Assembly: GCA_964415085.1 (NCBI GenBank)
Contig: CAYPYI010000011.1
Span: 1-32,818, forward strand
Length of the DNA: 32,818 nt
Source: CAYPYI01 sp964415085
GTDB taxonomy: Bacteria > Bacillota > Clostridia > Tissierellales > Tissierellaceae
Reading direction: 5' to 3'
In this document: positions 24,078 through 32,818 of the stretch, piece after piece
How positions within the stretch are numbered: the first letter of the stretch is position 1
Layout of the letters: each line of letters opens with the position of its first letter
The notes under the pieces: model-generated
Told to the model about the DNA's origin: nothing
Seen by the model: only the letters and a program-made list of their open reading frames with translations
Database searches by the model: none
Made by a program: the position numbers and the translations under genes

Positions 24078-24521
24078 ATGAAAAATAAATTAACTATGAT
24101 TTTTTTAGTTATGATTTTAATTTTAAGTTTCTCTAGTAGTGTTTTTGCTAGTGATAAATATGAAATTTTAAATCCAGAAAAATCAGCGTTTTCAACTAAA
24201 AATAAAGTAGTGCTAGTAAATGGTAAGGCACCAACTGATACAAAAGTAATCTTAGATTTATATGGCACAACTGACTTAACTAGAAAAAACTTTAATTTAG
24301 CCAACTTACCTAAAGAAGAAGAATTTATAAAAAGAGCTACTGAAGAGATAAAATCAGGAAATATGGGATTTTTCAAAAAAGAGGTAGATCTTATACTTGG
24401 AATAAATAAAATAGTAGTAAAATTTGACAAAACAGATGTAGCAAAAGAAATTATAATATATGTTTATGATAAATCCACTCTACCTACTGAAAGTACCTTA
24501 ATAGATCTTAAGTCCTTATAA
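24078..24521 (+). CDS. Small secreted protein of unknown function in wal cluster
   Basis: Protein of 147 residues with a clear signal peptide (MKNKLTMIFLVMILILSFSSSVFA, cleavage after Ala24). The mature part of 123 residues has a repeated strand pattern: KVVLVNGKAPTDTKVILDLYGT, a Lys/Glu-rich middle, then KKEVDLILGINKIVVKFDK and KEIIIYVYDK. This 'NGKAPTDTKV ... LxLGxNxIxV' pattern resembles small Ig-like beta-sandwich domains of extracellular proteins, with an insertion; that is a weak fold guess. It has no anchor beyond the signal peptide. It sits between walK and yycH, a place empty in Bacillus, behind its own WalR-type promoter, and 23 bases before yycH. Confidence 0.85.
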   Translation: MKNKLTMIFLVMILILSFSSSVFASDKYEILNPEKSAFSTKNKVVLVNGKAPTDTKVILDLYGTTDLTRKNFNLANLPKEEEFIKRATEEIKSGNMGFFKKEVDLILGINKIVVKFDKTDVAKEIIIYVYDKSTLPTESTLIDLKSL

Positions 24522-24544
24522 AGGTAATTTTAGGAGATGAGTAT

Positions 24545-25843
24545 ATGAAAGAAAAAATAAAATCAATAATACTCTTTTTATTAGTAGGTTTAAGTATATC
24601 TATGACCAGTAGATTATGGCTTCAAAGTGCGGATAGAGTTATTGAAGCAGTATCTAAAAATGACCAAAATAAAATGGAGAATATGAAACATTACCCTTTA
24701 GTAGATATGATTTCACCAAATAAATATCTACTAAATTTTGGTCTAAAAAATCATACCATGCTTTATGATGATTCAAAACATAAGATGTGGAAAAATGGTT
24801 CAGAACCTTTAAATAGTCTTTTTAGTAGAAAAGATGTATATTTAAAGGAAATTAGTCATGAAGAATATTTGGGATACCTACAAGATAGATCCTTAGTTTA
24901 TAATTTTTCAGAGAAAATAAATTCCTACATCCTAGCTAAAGCTTTAGATGTAGAAAAACCAAATGTTATAGTGGACACTATGCCTAAGATAGATAAAATT
25001 TATGTATATTTAGGTCAAGGTGATCCTTTTTTTGTTTTATCTGAAGGAGATGTAAACTTAAAAGTAGAACTTGATAATATAAACACCAAAGAATTAATTT
25101 TAGAGATAGATAGAATAGAAAAAAAGGGAAATTACCCATATTATTATTCAATGAGAGAAACTTTAGATATGGATAATGATATATTTATTCCTTTAGAGGT
25201 AAACTATTCTCTTCCACAAGTATTTGTTGAGAATAAAGTAAAGAAATTAACAGAACAACAAAGAAATGATTTAGCACAAAGATTTTTAAATAAAAATATA
25301 GATTATATAAAAGAAATTGTAGAAAGCAATAATTCAAGCATATATATATATAACCAAGAGGTATTAAAATTAAATAGTAATGGTGTAATAGAATATTTCA
25401 ATCCAATAGATGAAGTAATAAGAGAGAGAAATTTATTTCAAAGTCTAAATACAGCAGCAAACTTTTTGTCAGAAAAGTCTAAGCTAAAAGAAGGAATGTA
25501 TCTTGCTAATATTGAAGAAATTCAACAAGATAGTAGTTATGGATATCGATTTATAATTAGATATAGAGTAAGNNNNNNNNNNNNNNNNNNNNNNNNNNNN
25601 NNNNNNNNNNNNNNNNNNNNNNNNNNNNNNNNNNNNNNNNNNNNNNNNNNNNNNNNNNNNNNNNNNNNNNNNGTAGTAGATGAGATATTAAACTCAATAA
25701 ATGATATTACACTTGCATACTTTGATCCTTGCATAAAAGATGAAGATGAGGAATTGATAGCAGTCTGGGTAATACAATTTAACGATTTAATGATGGCTTT
25801 TGATGCTTATTCTGGCATGTTAACCTATGTAAAAGCAAGGTAA
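24545..25843 (+). CDS. yycH: WalK accessory regulator YycH (interrupted by assembly gap)
   Basis: Membrane-anchored extracytoplasmic protein that modulates WalK in other Firmicutes. An N-terminal membrane helix lies at about 5-22 (SIILFLLVGLSISMTSRLWLQ), followed by a long extracytoplasmic region with strand-rich segments typical of YycH. The gene spans 100 N (25573-25672), so about 34 residues are unknown and the frame across the gap cannot be proved; the flanks are in the same frame for this gap size. The 432-codon length is close to the family norm. GGAG precedes the ATG by 8 bases. yycI follows at 10 bases. Confidence 0.85.
   Translation: MKEKIKSIILFLLVGLSISMTSRLWLQSADRVIEAVSKNDQNKMENMKHYPLVDMISPNKYLLNFGLKNHTMLYDDSKHKMWKNGSEPLNSLFSRKDVYLKEISHEEYLGYLQDRSLVYNFSEKINSYILAKALDVEKPNVIVDTMPKIDKIYVYLGQGDPFFVLSEGDVNLKVELDNINTKELILEIDRIEKKGNYPYYYSMRETLDMDNDIFIPLEVNYSLPQVFVENKVKKLTEQQRNDLAQRFLNKNIDYIKEIVESNNSSIYIYNQEVLKLNSNGVIEYFNPIDEVIRERNLFQSLNTAANFLSEKSKLKEGMYLANIEEIQQDSSYGYRFIIRYRVXXXXXXXXXXXXXXXXXXXXXXXXXXXXXXXXXXVVDEILNSINDITLAYFDPCIKDEDEELIAVWVIQFNDLMMAFDAYSGMLTYVKAR
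25573..25672. other. Assembly gap of 100 N inside yycH
   Basis: Exactly 100 undetermined bases, the usual placeholder for a gap of unknown size. The real length and content are unknown. Confidence 0.99.
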
Positions 25844-25853
25844 GGTGAAATAA

Positions 25854-26702
25854 ATGGACTGGTCTAAGGCGAAAACAATATTAATAGTTTGTTTTATAAT
25901 TATAAATATAATACTATTTTATTATATTTACACAACAAAAGACGATACCAACTTAATTGTTGAAGATAAACTTATAAATGAAAGTATAAAACTTCTTGAT
26001 AATAAAAATATAAATATAGAAGCAAATATACCTAAAGAGATACCAGGACTTAAATCTTTAATAGTAGAATTTGAAAATAGATCAATTAAAGATTTAGATA
26101 TTAAGTTTTTTAGAGGAAGAGCTAATATCTATAAAACAGATAATAATGAAGAAATCTTAGAATATGATAATGAAAAAATAATTTATAAGAAGAACAATAT
26201 GCTAACATATATTAATGAGAACATAAGTGACTTAGAATCAAAAAAAGTAGAAAAAGAAGAAGCTTTAAAAATAAGTAATGATTTTTTAACTCAAAAAGGC
26301 TTTAACCTAGATGATATGAAAAACGTATATACTAAAGAGATAAATAATAAATGTGAAGTATACTATTCGAAAGTTTTTAAAGACAGATTTGTAGAAAATG
26401 CTTATACTAAAGTTGTAGTTTCATCCCAAGGCGTAGAATACCTTGAAAGAGTCTGGCTAAATGTTCTAAAGGAAGGAGAACTACCAATACACATGGAAAG
26501 TGCTCCAAAGGCAATATTAGAGCTTTTAGGCAACCCTAAAGCTTATAATAGTACTATCCTAAGTATTGATTTATGTTATTTCTTTGATTTAGAGGAAGAT
26601 ACAAATTTAAGTGAAAATATAAATGTAAAAAAAGGAAAAGCAATGCCAACTTGGAGAGTTTTGCTAGATGATGGAACTATTATAGTACTTGATAATAATT
26701 AA
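25854..26702 (+). CDS. yycI: WalK accessory regulator YycI
   Basis: Membrane-anchored partner of YycH, 282 residues. The N-terminus MDWSKAKTILIVCFIIINIILFYYIY is the characteristic start of the family, with one membrane helix at about 7-26. The extracytoplasmic part contains the two-lobed repeats of the YycI/YycH fold, ending PTWRVLLDDGTIIVLDNN. AAGGTG precedes the ATG, and it follows yycH by 10 bases. In Bacillus, YycH and YycI form a complex with WalK and inhibit it; in Staphylococcus they activate it, so the sign here is open. Confidence 0.92.
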   Translation: MDWSKAKTILIVCFIIINIILFYYIYTTKDDTNLIVEDKLINESIKLLDNKNINIEANIPKEIPGLKSLIVEFENRSIKDLDIKFFRGRANIYKTDNNEEILEYDNEKIIYKKNNMLTYINENISDLESKKVEKEEALKISNDFLTQKGFNLDDMKNVYTKEINNKCEVYYSKVFKDRFVENAYTKVVVSSQGVEYLERVWLNVLKEGELPIHMESAPKAILELLGNPKAYNSTILSIDLCYFFDLEEDTNLSENINVKKGKAMPTWRVLLDDGTIIVLDNN

Positions 26703-26725
26703 GGAGATTAATCTCCTTTTTTTTT
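26701..26725 (+). terminator. Terminator after yycI
   Basis: Palindrome AAGGAGA-TTAA-TCTCCTT followed by a T run to 26725. It begins in the yycI stop codon. It separates the walRK-yycHI unit from yycJ, at least in part. Confidence 0.78.
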
Positions 26726-26739
26726 ATTCTTTGTTATAC

Positions 26740-26745
26740 TATAAT
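26740..26745 (+). promoter_or_regulatory. Possible -10 box of yycJ-htrA-surE
   Basis: TATAAT 32 bases before the preferred yycJ GTG start and just after the yycI terminator. No -35 consensus is present at 17 bases (only the T run), so the promoter is weak or needs an activator. Confidence 0.45.
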
Positions 26746-26776
26746 AGTTATGTATAGAAAAATGGAGGAATTGAAT

Positions 26777-27571
26777 GTGGAAATGAAATTTTGCTCTCTA
26801 TCAAGTGGTAGTAGCGGTAATTGTCAATATATACAAACGGAAAAAACAAAGTTATTAGTAGACGCAGGTTTTAGTGGTAAAAGAATTCAAGAGCTTTTAA
26901 AAAATATAAATGTTTGTCCTACTGAAATAAATGGAATCCTTGTAACACATGAGCATATAGACCATATAAAAGGTGTAGGTATTATGTCTAGAAGATTTGA
27001 TATACCTATTTTTGCTAATAAAAAAACATGGGAAGAAATGGATGAAAAAATAGGTAATATAGATGAAAAAAATATTAAAATAATAGATAATAATGAATAT
27101 TTTAACTATAGAGACTTAGATATTAAAGCAATAAATATCTTTCATGATGCAATAGATCCTGTAGGATATGTTCTTAATTATAAAAATAAAAAAATAAGTA
27201 TAGTAACAGATACAGGCATGATAGATGAGGATTTGGTGGGGAAAATAAAAGATTCAGATCTTTATTTCCTAGAGTCAAACCACGATGAATTCATGCTAGA
27301 GATGGGACTTTATCCTAGACATTTAAAAGACAGAGTAGCTAGTAGACATGGACACCTGTCAAATAGAGATGCAGCAAGAACACTAACTAAGCTATTAAAA
27401 GGGAATAGAGAAAATGTAATTTTAGCTCACTTAAGTAAAGATAATAATGTTCCAGAACTTGCATTTGATACTGTGAGTAATACACTAGTAGAAAAGGGTA
27501 TGAATGTAAAAGAGGAAGTAAATCTTGGACTTTCTTATAGAAATAAGCCAACAGATTTTTATATACTTTAG
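26777..27571 (+). CDS. yycJ: Metallo-beta-lactamase-fold protein YycJ (WalJ)
   Basis: Predicted DNA/RNA hydrolase of the MBL superfamily, conserved in wal operons and linked to DNA replication or repair coordination in other species. The first residues FCSLSSGSSGNCQYI and KLLVDAGFSGKRI match YycJ; the metal motif THEHIDHIKGV (HxHxDH) and the later VTDTGMID and RHGHLSN motifs are intact. The frame is open from an ATG at 26750, but GGAGG at 26764-26768 is 8 bases before GTG 26777, which also matches the family N-terminus (264 residues) and leaves room for the transcription start near 26752. htrA follows after 14 bases. Confidence 0.92.
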   Translation: MEMKFCSLSSGSSGNCQYIQTEKTKLLVDAGFSGKRIQELLKNINVCPTEINGILVTHEHIDHIKGVGIMSRRFDIPIFANKKTWEEMDEKIGNIDEKNIKIIDNNEYFNYRDLDIKAINIFHDAIDPVGYVLNYKNKKISIVTDTGMIDEDLVGKIKDSDLYFLESNHDEFMLEMGLYPRHLKDRVASRHGHLSNRDAARTLTKLLKGNRENVILAHLSKDNNVPELAFDTVSNTLVEKGMNVKEEVNLGLSYRNKPTDFYIL

Positions 27572-27585
27572 AAAAGAGGGATACT

Positions 27586-28734
27586 ATGTCAGATTATAAT
27601 TTTAGAAGTTACAATCAACCAAGAAGAAGAGGTCCTTTTTCATATTTTTTAGTAGCATTAATAGGAGCTATAATAGGTGGGTTACTTACAGCTTATATAG
27701 CACCAAACTTCTTATATGGAAAGATAATTCCTGTACCAGATGTGTTTGTAGTTGAAGAGACTAAGGTAGACAATAGGCCAGAGATAGAAATAAATCCTAG
27801 TGATGATATATCTACTGTAAGTAGTGTTGCTAAAAAGAATATGAAATCTGTAGTAGGTATTACTACAGTTGTAAGGCAAAGAGAATGGATTTGGGAAACA
27901 CTACAAGAAGGTGTAGGTTCAGGTCTTATTGTAGATGAAAAGGGATATATATTAACAAACTCTCATGTTATAGGAGATGGAAAGGCTGAAAGTATTAATG
28001 TACTTTTAGAAAACGGAGAAGCCATTGAAGGAAAAGTATTATGGTTTGATAAAGGACTAGATTTAGCTGTTGTAAAGGTTGAACATGATAATCTTGATGC
28101 AGTTGAACTTGGAGATAGTGATAAGTTAGAAGTTGGAGAACTTGCAGTAGCAATAGGAAATCCATTGGGTCTTGATTTTCAAAGATCAGTAACATCAGGT
28201 GTTATATCAGGTTTAAATAGATCTATTAGAGTTAGTAAATATGATGTAATAGAAGATTTAATCCAAACGGATGCATCAATAAATCCAGGAAATAGTGGAG
28301 GACCTTTATTAAATAGTAAAGGGCAAGTAATTGGTGTAAATACTGCTAAAATAAGATCAGGAGAAGGTTTAGGTTTTTCGATTCCTATAAATACAGTAAA
28401 ACCAATTATTAGCCAAATAATAGAAACAGGAACATTTAATAAAGTTTATATAGGAGCAACTTTTGTAGACTTAGAACTATATGAAAGGCATATAGGAAAA
28501 GAGATAGATGTAGAAAATGGTATAGTAACATTAGAAATTACACCAAATTCACCAGCAGCTTATGCAGGATTAAAATCTGAAGATATAATTATAGATATAG
28601 ATGGGGTTAAAATTCACTCAACATCCGGATTTAAAAAGGTTATGTATACTTACAAAGAAGGAGATACAGCTAAGATAAAAGTATTAAGAAATGGAAAAGT
28701 TCTAGACCTAGATCTTAAGTTTAAGTATGAATAG
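27586..28734 (+). CDS. htrA: HtrA-like serine protease (YyxA/HtrC type)
   Basis: Membrane-anchored trypsin-like protease/chaperone acting on the outer face of the membrane. A cytoplasmic Arg-rich start is followed by one membrane segment at about 19-40, the protease domain with the triad His127 (TNSHVIG), Asp159 (KGLDLAVV) and Ser237 (GNSGGP), and one PDZ domain at about 285-380 (NGIVTLEITPNSPAAYAGLKSEDIIIDIDG). The position after yycJ matches Bacillus htrC (yyxA). AGAGGG lies before the ATG. Full length and intact at 382 residues. Confidence 0.95.
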   Translation: MSDYNFRSYNQPRRRGPFSYFLVALIGAIIGGLLTAYIAPNFLYGKIIPVPDVFVVEETKVDNRPEIEINPSDDISTVSSVAKKNMKSVVGITTVVRQREWIWETLQEGVGSGLIVDEKGYILTNSHVIGDGKAESINVLLENGEAIEGKVLWFDKGLDLAVVKVEHDNLDAVELGDSDKLEVGELAVAIGNPLGLDFQRSVTSGVISGLNRSIRVSKYDVIEDLIQTDASINPGNSGGPLLNSKGQVIGVNTAKIRSGEGLGFSIPINTVKPIISQIIETGTFNKVYIGATFVDLELYERHIGKEIDVENGIVTLEITPNSPAAYAGLKSEDIIIDIDGVKIHSTSGFKKVMYTYKEGDTAKIKVLRNGKVLDLDLKFKYE

Positions 28735-28748
28735 AAAGAGGTATGTAG

Positions 28749-29525
28749 ATGAATATTTTATTAACAAATGATGATGGTATATTAGCAGAAGGTATATATG
28801 AGTTAGCTAAGGAGTTAGAAAAATACCATAATGTAATGATTGTTGCACCACATGAAGAAAATAGTGCAAAAAGTCACTCTATAACTATATATGAAACATT
28901 AGAAGTAAAAGAAGTTAAGTTAGATGGACTAAAGTCAAAAGCGTATAGTGTAACAGGTACTCCAGCAGATTGTGTTAGAATTGCTATGGACCAGCTAGTT
29001 GATCCTAAAGATATAGATATAGTTATATCAGGTACTAATAAGGGACTTAATGCAGGAATGGATGTTTTATATTCAGGGACAGTATCAGCTGCAATTGAAG
29101 GTAATATTCAGAACTTACCAGCAATAGCAGTATCTGCAGAGTATAAAAATGATACTTGCAATTTTAAAAGGGCAGCTTCTTGTGCAGTAGAAGTATTGGA
29201 TATGGTCTTAAAACATGAAAAAGTAAATGAAGAATTGCTTTTAAATTTAAATTTACCTTACTTAGAAGAGGATGAAGATATTAAGGGAATTAAAATTTGT
29301 AAATTAGGAGAAGCTGTATATGATTACTTTAAAGTGGATACTAATGGCAATAATAATGGAACAAGTAGATCTTTTAAGATTATGGGTAGAGAAGAAAAAG
29401 AATTTCAGGTAGACACTGATAGATATTATCTAGAGATGAAATATGCTACAATTACACCACTTAAATATAATATGACTAATGAAATTGTGTTAAAAGAAAT
29501 GTTGAAATGGTATAAAATTAAATAA
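28749..29525 (+). CDS. surE: 5'-nucleotidase SurE
   Basis: Metal-dependent phosphatase of nucleoside 5'/3'-monophosphates and short polyphosphates. Metal ligands are visible: D8 and D9 in LLTNDDGI, S39 in the APHEENSAKSHSIT loop, and N97 in ISGTNKGLNAGMDV, followed by YSGTVSAAIEG. The classic RSG of the loop is replaced by NSAKS, a minor variation. Length is 258 residues, normal. It follows htrA after 14 bases and ends the transcription unit with a strong terminator; surE is not usually part of the wal operon, so its linkage may be lineage-specific. Confidence 0.94.
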   Translation: MNILLTNDDGILAEGIYELAKELEKYHNVMIVAPHEENSAKSHSITIYETLEVKEVKLDGLKSKAYSVTGTPADCVRIAMDQLVDPKDIDIVISGTNKGLNAGMDVLYSGTVSAAIEGNIQNLPAIAVSAEYKNDTCNFKRAASCAVEVLDMVLKHEKVNEELLLNLNLPYLEEDEDIKGIKICKLGEAVYDYFKVDTNGNNNGTSRSFKIMGREEKEFQVDTDRYYLEMKYATITPLKYNMTNEIVLKEMLKWYKIK

Positions 29526-29535
29526 ATAAAAAACA

Positions 29536-29572
29536 AAAAGAGACCACTTTTTAAAAGCGGTCTCTTTTTTTG
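29536..29572 (+). terminator. Terminator after surE
   Basis: Stem AAAAAGAGACC with GGTCTCTTTTT around ACTTTTTAAAAGC, ending in a T run. Strong intrinsic terminator closing the yycJ-surE unit. Confidence 0.9.
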
Positions 29573-29593
29573 CTCTTATTAGCAGAAATTGTG

Positions 29594-29622
29594 TTAATTA
29601 AGTGGATAAAGGTATATATAAT
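29594..29622 (+). promoter_or_regulatory. Probable promoter of the adhesin gene
   Basis: TATAAT at 29617-29622 with a weak -35 TTAATT at 29594-29599, spacer 17 bases, 64 bases before the TTG start. Confidence 0.55.
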
Positions 29623-29685
29623 ACAAGAAAGAACAGTTTTAAATATAGCTAGATATCACTTATTATGATAAGGGGGTAGTAGAAT

Positions 29686-32600
29686 TTGATAAAATCAAAA
29701 AAATATCATTATTTTTAGCACTTATTATGATTATTCAGGTGTTAATACCTATTAATCAAGTATTCGCTGAGAATACTATTGGGACTTTTGATATCCCAAA
29801 AACGAATATTGAGCAGGAAAATACAAAAAAACCGGAAGCTAGTACTTTGTTGCCAGAAGTAAATCTAAAAGAAGAAGATGAAAAACCTCATATAGATCTT
29901 TTACTTCCACAAATACAAAGGCCAGAGGAAGAAAAAGAGAAGCCACATTTAGGTTTACCTATGGCTCCATGGGAAGATGAGGTTAAAAAAGTAATTGATG
30001 AATATGAAAAAACACATAAAGAAAACCTTGTAACAAGAGAAAATAAACTTGAGAATATATTTAGTAAACCAACAGTCACTATTAATAATAAAATTGTAAC
30101 TCCAAATACTAATGATGTAATAGAGGTACAAGATGAAAATGAAATAAAAGTTGAATATACTTGGAAAGCTGATCAAAATATAAACGAAGGGGATTATACC
30201 CTAATTCCTATTCCAACTAATATAACAATGCCAAAGGGCGTAATAAAATTAAAAGATAGGGATGGTTCTGAAGTAGGATTTGCATCTTTTGAAAAGGGCT
30301 TTATAAGAGTACAATTTAATGAAAAATTAGAAGGAAAAGATGGTAAAAATGGAACTTTAGGATTTTTAATTATAATAAATGAAGAAGATTTTAAAGAAAA
30401 TATAAATAAGACTATAAAGTTTGGTGATGACGAATATAATTTATCATTAAACTCAGATACTGAAAGTAAATTAGAAAAATCAGCTAAGCTTGGATCAGAT
30501 AAAAAAAGTATTGATTGGCAAATAGATTTGCTAATATCTAAAAATGATATTCAGAAAATTATTAAATTAGAAGATGAAATGGGAACAAAATTTTTAGATG
30601 GCAGTATAGAAATATTTGAATTAATAGTAGGTTCGAGCTCAATAAATGAAGGAGCTAAGCTTGGTCAAGTTGATAAATTCCCAATAGATATTAATAATTT
30701 AATGAATGATTATGGGAAAACATCATTTAGATTTAAATTTAAAACCAAAATAGAAAATGAGTTCCAAAAAGAATATGTAAATACAGCAACACTTAATATT
30801 GGAGATAAAAAGATAGATTCTAAGGCAGAAATAAAAAATATTATATCTAATGAAATCAAAAAAACAGGAAAGTTAATAAAAAAACCTGGTGAAACAATAA
30901 AAATAGAATGGAAGATATTAGTAAATGATAAAAATAGATCATACGACAAATTAATAGTTAAAGACTTAATAACTAAAGAAGGAACAAAATATAACCAAGA
31001 ATATATTAAAGATAGTTTAAAAGTAATAGATCCAACTGTTAGTAAGACAGAAGATATAGGCAAAGATAAATATAATGTTACTATAACTGATAATAATATA
31101 ATTATTGATTTAGGAAAGACGGATAAATTATATGAAATATTATACACAACAGAAGTTAAGTATAATAATAAATTCCTTCCAGGAACTTCCGTTGAAATTA
31201 CAAATAAGGCAGAATTATTTAATGGAGATAACTCCATAGATAAGGTTGATTCTAGTGTGTATGATTTAAGACAAAAACTTATTAATATCTGGGGTTCCAG
31301 TACTCAAGATATTCCTGAAAGTGAAGGAGGAGGTAAGAAATTATCTTGGACTGAACTTATAAATGATGGTAAAGAATGCTTAAAAAATCCAACAATTACA
31401 ACTACATTGGAAGAGGGACACATGTTTATTGAAGGCTCTTTAAAAATAATGACTCACGAAGGTGTAGAGTTAGTAAAAGGGAAAGATTATGATGTAGTAA
31501 TAGAAGGAAATAAAGCAATTGTTAAATTAAAAGATACTTTATGTAAAACTATTAGGTTAATGTTTGATACTAAGATTACGGATTATAGTGAAAATAAAAA
31601 TTATGTAGTAGAAGGAAAAGTAGAGTCAGAAAGCGCTAATGATTCAGCAGTAGGGATTATAACACATGATGTAGTTAAGAATACCATAAATAAAGATTAT
31701 AAGGACTATGACTATGATAAAGGTACTATAACATGGGTAATTAACATACAATCTAAAAGTGGAAAATTTAAAAAAATGGTATTAACGGATAGAATGTCGA
31801 GTAATTTAAAATTTGAAAAAGAAAATTTAACTATTAAATTAGATGATAGTGTTAACTTACAAGAAGGTAAAGATTATAATATTTCTTTTAGATCTAAAGA
31901 TACTATAATTACCTTTAATGAAGAATCATTTAAAAAAGGTAAATATACTGATTCTAAATTAACATTAGAGTATGTTGGAAAATTTATTCCAGAAGAAGCA
32001 AAAGAAGGAAGTTTAAAAAATAAAATAATAGCTGAGTTTGATACAGAGTATTTAGAAGGAGATAAAATTTCAACAGAAAAAATAGTTCCTTTAGAAGAAT
32101 GGATTATAAATAATGGTAAAAAATTTGGAGAACTGGACTATAAGGATAAAAAAGTTCATTGGAGAGCATATTTAAATCCAACAAAAGAGATAATAGAAAA
32201 AGGATATATTCATGATAGATTAAGCGAAGGACAAAGGTTTGTACCAGATAGTTTAGAAGCTTATGTATACTATTTTGATTCACAGTCTCCATCGCCTATA
32301 ATTGGTAATTTAATACCAAGAGCAGATTATGAATTTTCAATTCATGAAGATGGATTGGGATATAGTATTTATTTTAAAAACTTAGAAGAAAGAGTAATGT
32401 TAAAATATGATTCTGAGCTTCATGGTAAAGCAAAAGAAATATATTCAAATGAACTAAATACTTCAAAAGATGAGCATTACGAAGCAGAGGTAAATCATAA
32501 AACATATGATAAATTTATTAGTAAAAAAGGTAAATTTGAGAATGTTTATGAAGATGAAGTTCTTGACTGGGAATTAACTGTTAACGAATCCTATTCAGAC

Positions 32601-32818
32601 TTAAAGAAGGTTACAATAACTGATACAATAAGTGGTGGACATAAATATATTGATGGCAGTAGTAAGGTTATTAATAGATTTGGCCAAGAAATAGAAAATG
32701 CTACATTTAATGTAAAAAAAGTTGATAATCAAGAAATTTTGGAATGGAAATTAGATGATGTATATGATGAATTTAAAATATCATATAATACTTTAGTAAT
32801 AGGAAAAAATAAAGAAAC
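29686..32818 (+). CDS. Large secreted surface adhesin with Ig-like repeats (3' end outside window)
   Basis: An open frame of at least 1044 codons with no stop before the window edge. The TTG start is nine bases from AAGGGGG. A signal peptide (MIKSKKISLFLALIMIIQVL..., ending VFA at residue 28) precedes an acidic linker (29-125) with two EKPH-type copies and a first sandwich domain (about 129-260). Then an Ig-like unit recurs with strands near residues 275 (SIDWQIDLL), 406 (IEWKILVND), 552 (KLSWTELIN), 680 (TITWVINIQ), 822 (KVHWRAYLN) and 960 (VLDWELTVN), each followed by a TD...G...DGS motif. This resembles the collagen/fibrinogen-binding adhesin repeats of Gram-positive cocci. The ligand and the wall anchor (LPXTG expected) are not visible. 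Confidence 0.8.

Noticed and set aside
29592..29608. WalR-like TGTTAA-N5-TGGATA before the adhesin
   Set aside because: The second hexamer has two mismatches to TGTWAH; not strong enough to call.
30710..31237. Minus-strand open frame of 175 codons in the adhesin region
   Set aside because: Antisense to a continuous plus-strand frame with signal peptide and repeats; hydrophobic Ser/Ile/Phe-rich composition is typical of a shadow frame in AT-rich DNA.
1..32818. CRISPR arrays, IS elements, tRNA or rRNA genes
   Set aside because: No regularly spaced direct repeats, transposase-like frames, cloverleaf-like genes or rRNA signatures were seen on reading through the window.

Overview
The window is the replication-origin region of a very AT-rich, low-GC Gram-positive chromosome. 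The gene order gyrB-remB-recF-rlbA-dnaN-dnaA / oriC / rpmH-rnpA-yidD-yidC-jag-mnmE-mnmG-rsmG-parA-parB is the Firmicutes origin layout. A class V aminotransferase and a DUF4446 protein after parB, the absence of a Noc paralogue, and a complete walRK-yycH-yycI-yycJ-htrA block suggest an anaerobic coccus-type lineage such as the Tissierellia (Peptoniphilus/Helcococcus-like). That assignment is inference from gene order and composition, not from a marker gene.

Layout. (1) 1-4675, minus strand: gyrB (5' part only), remB, recF, rlbA, dnaN, dnaA. (2) Origin DNA on both sides of dnaA: 3167-3337 carries DnaA boxes plus an in-phase run of DnaA-trio triplets, the likely unwinding site; 4676-5110 carries a larger DnaA-box cluster. 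(3) 5117-7371, plus strand: a consensus sigma-A promoter, then rpmH, an intercistronic hairpin, rnpA, yidD, yidC and jag. (4) 7436-11504: promoter and the mnmE-mnmG-rsmG tRNA/rRNA modification operon. (5) 11530-15855: a terminator whose stem is a near-parS, then parA-parB, a good parS, a cysteine-desulfurase-like enzyme, DUF4446 and a lipid kinase. (6) 16103-17611: a LysM-G5-M23 cell-wall peptidase behind a triple WalR-type direct repeat. (7) 17691-21372, minus strand: a lipoprotein of unknown function and a P2A-type cation ATPase whose leader looks like a yybP-ykoY manganese riboswitch with a terminator. (8) 21428-29525: walR-walK, a small secreted protein with its own WalR-type promoter, yycH (interrupted by 100 N), yycI, yycJ, htrA, surE. 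(9) 29617 to the end: a large secreted surface adhesin with about 137-residue repeats, cut off by the window edge.

How the parts fit. Replication initiation, chromosome segregation, ribosome/RNase P/membrane-insertion genes and the essential cell-wall two-component system lie together at the origin. Almost every gene points away from oriC; only the lipoprotein and the ATPase are head-on to replication. The two WalR-type boxes, one before the M23 peptidase and one inside the wal cluster upstream of yycHI, suggest a local WalRK regulon that includes its own accessory regulators. No tRNA, rRNA, IS element or CRISPR array was seen. The most notable points are the bipartite origin with DnaA-trios, the riboswitch-ATPase unit, the WalR-box-driven secreted protein, and the near-parS inside a terminator.
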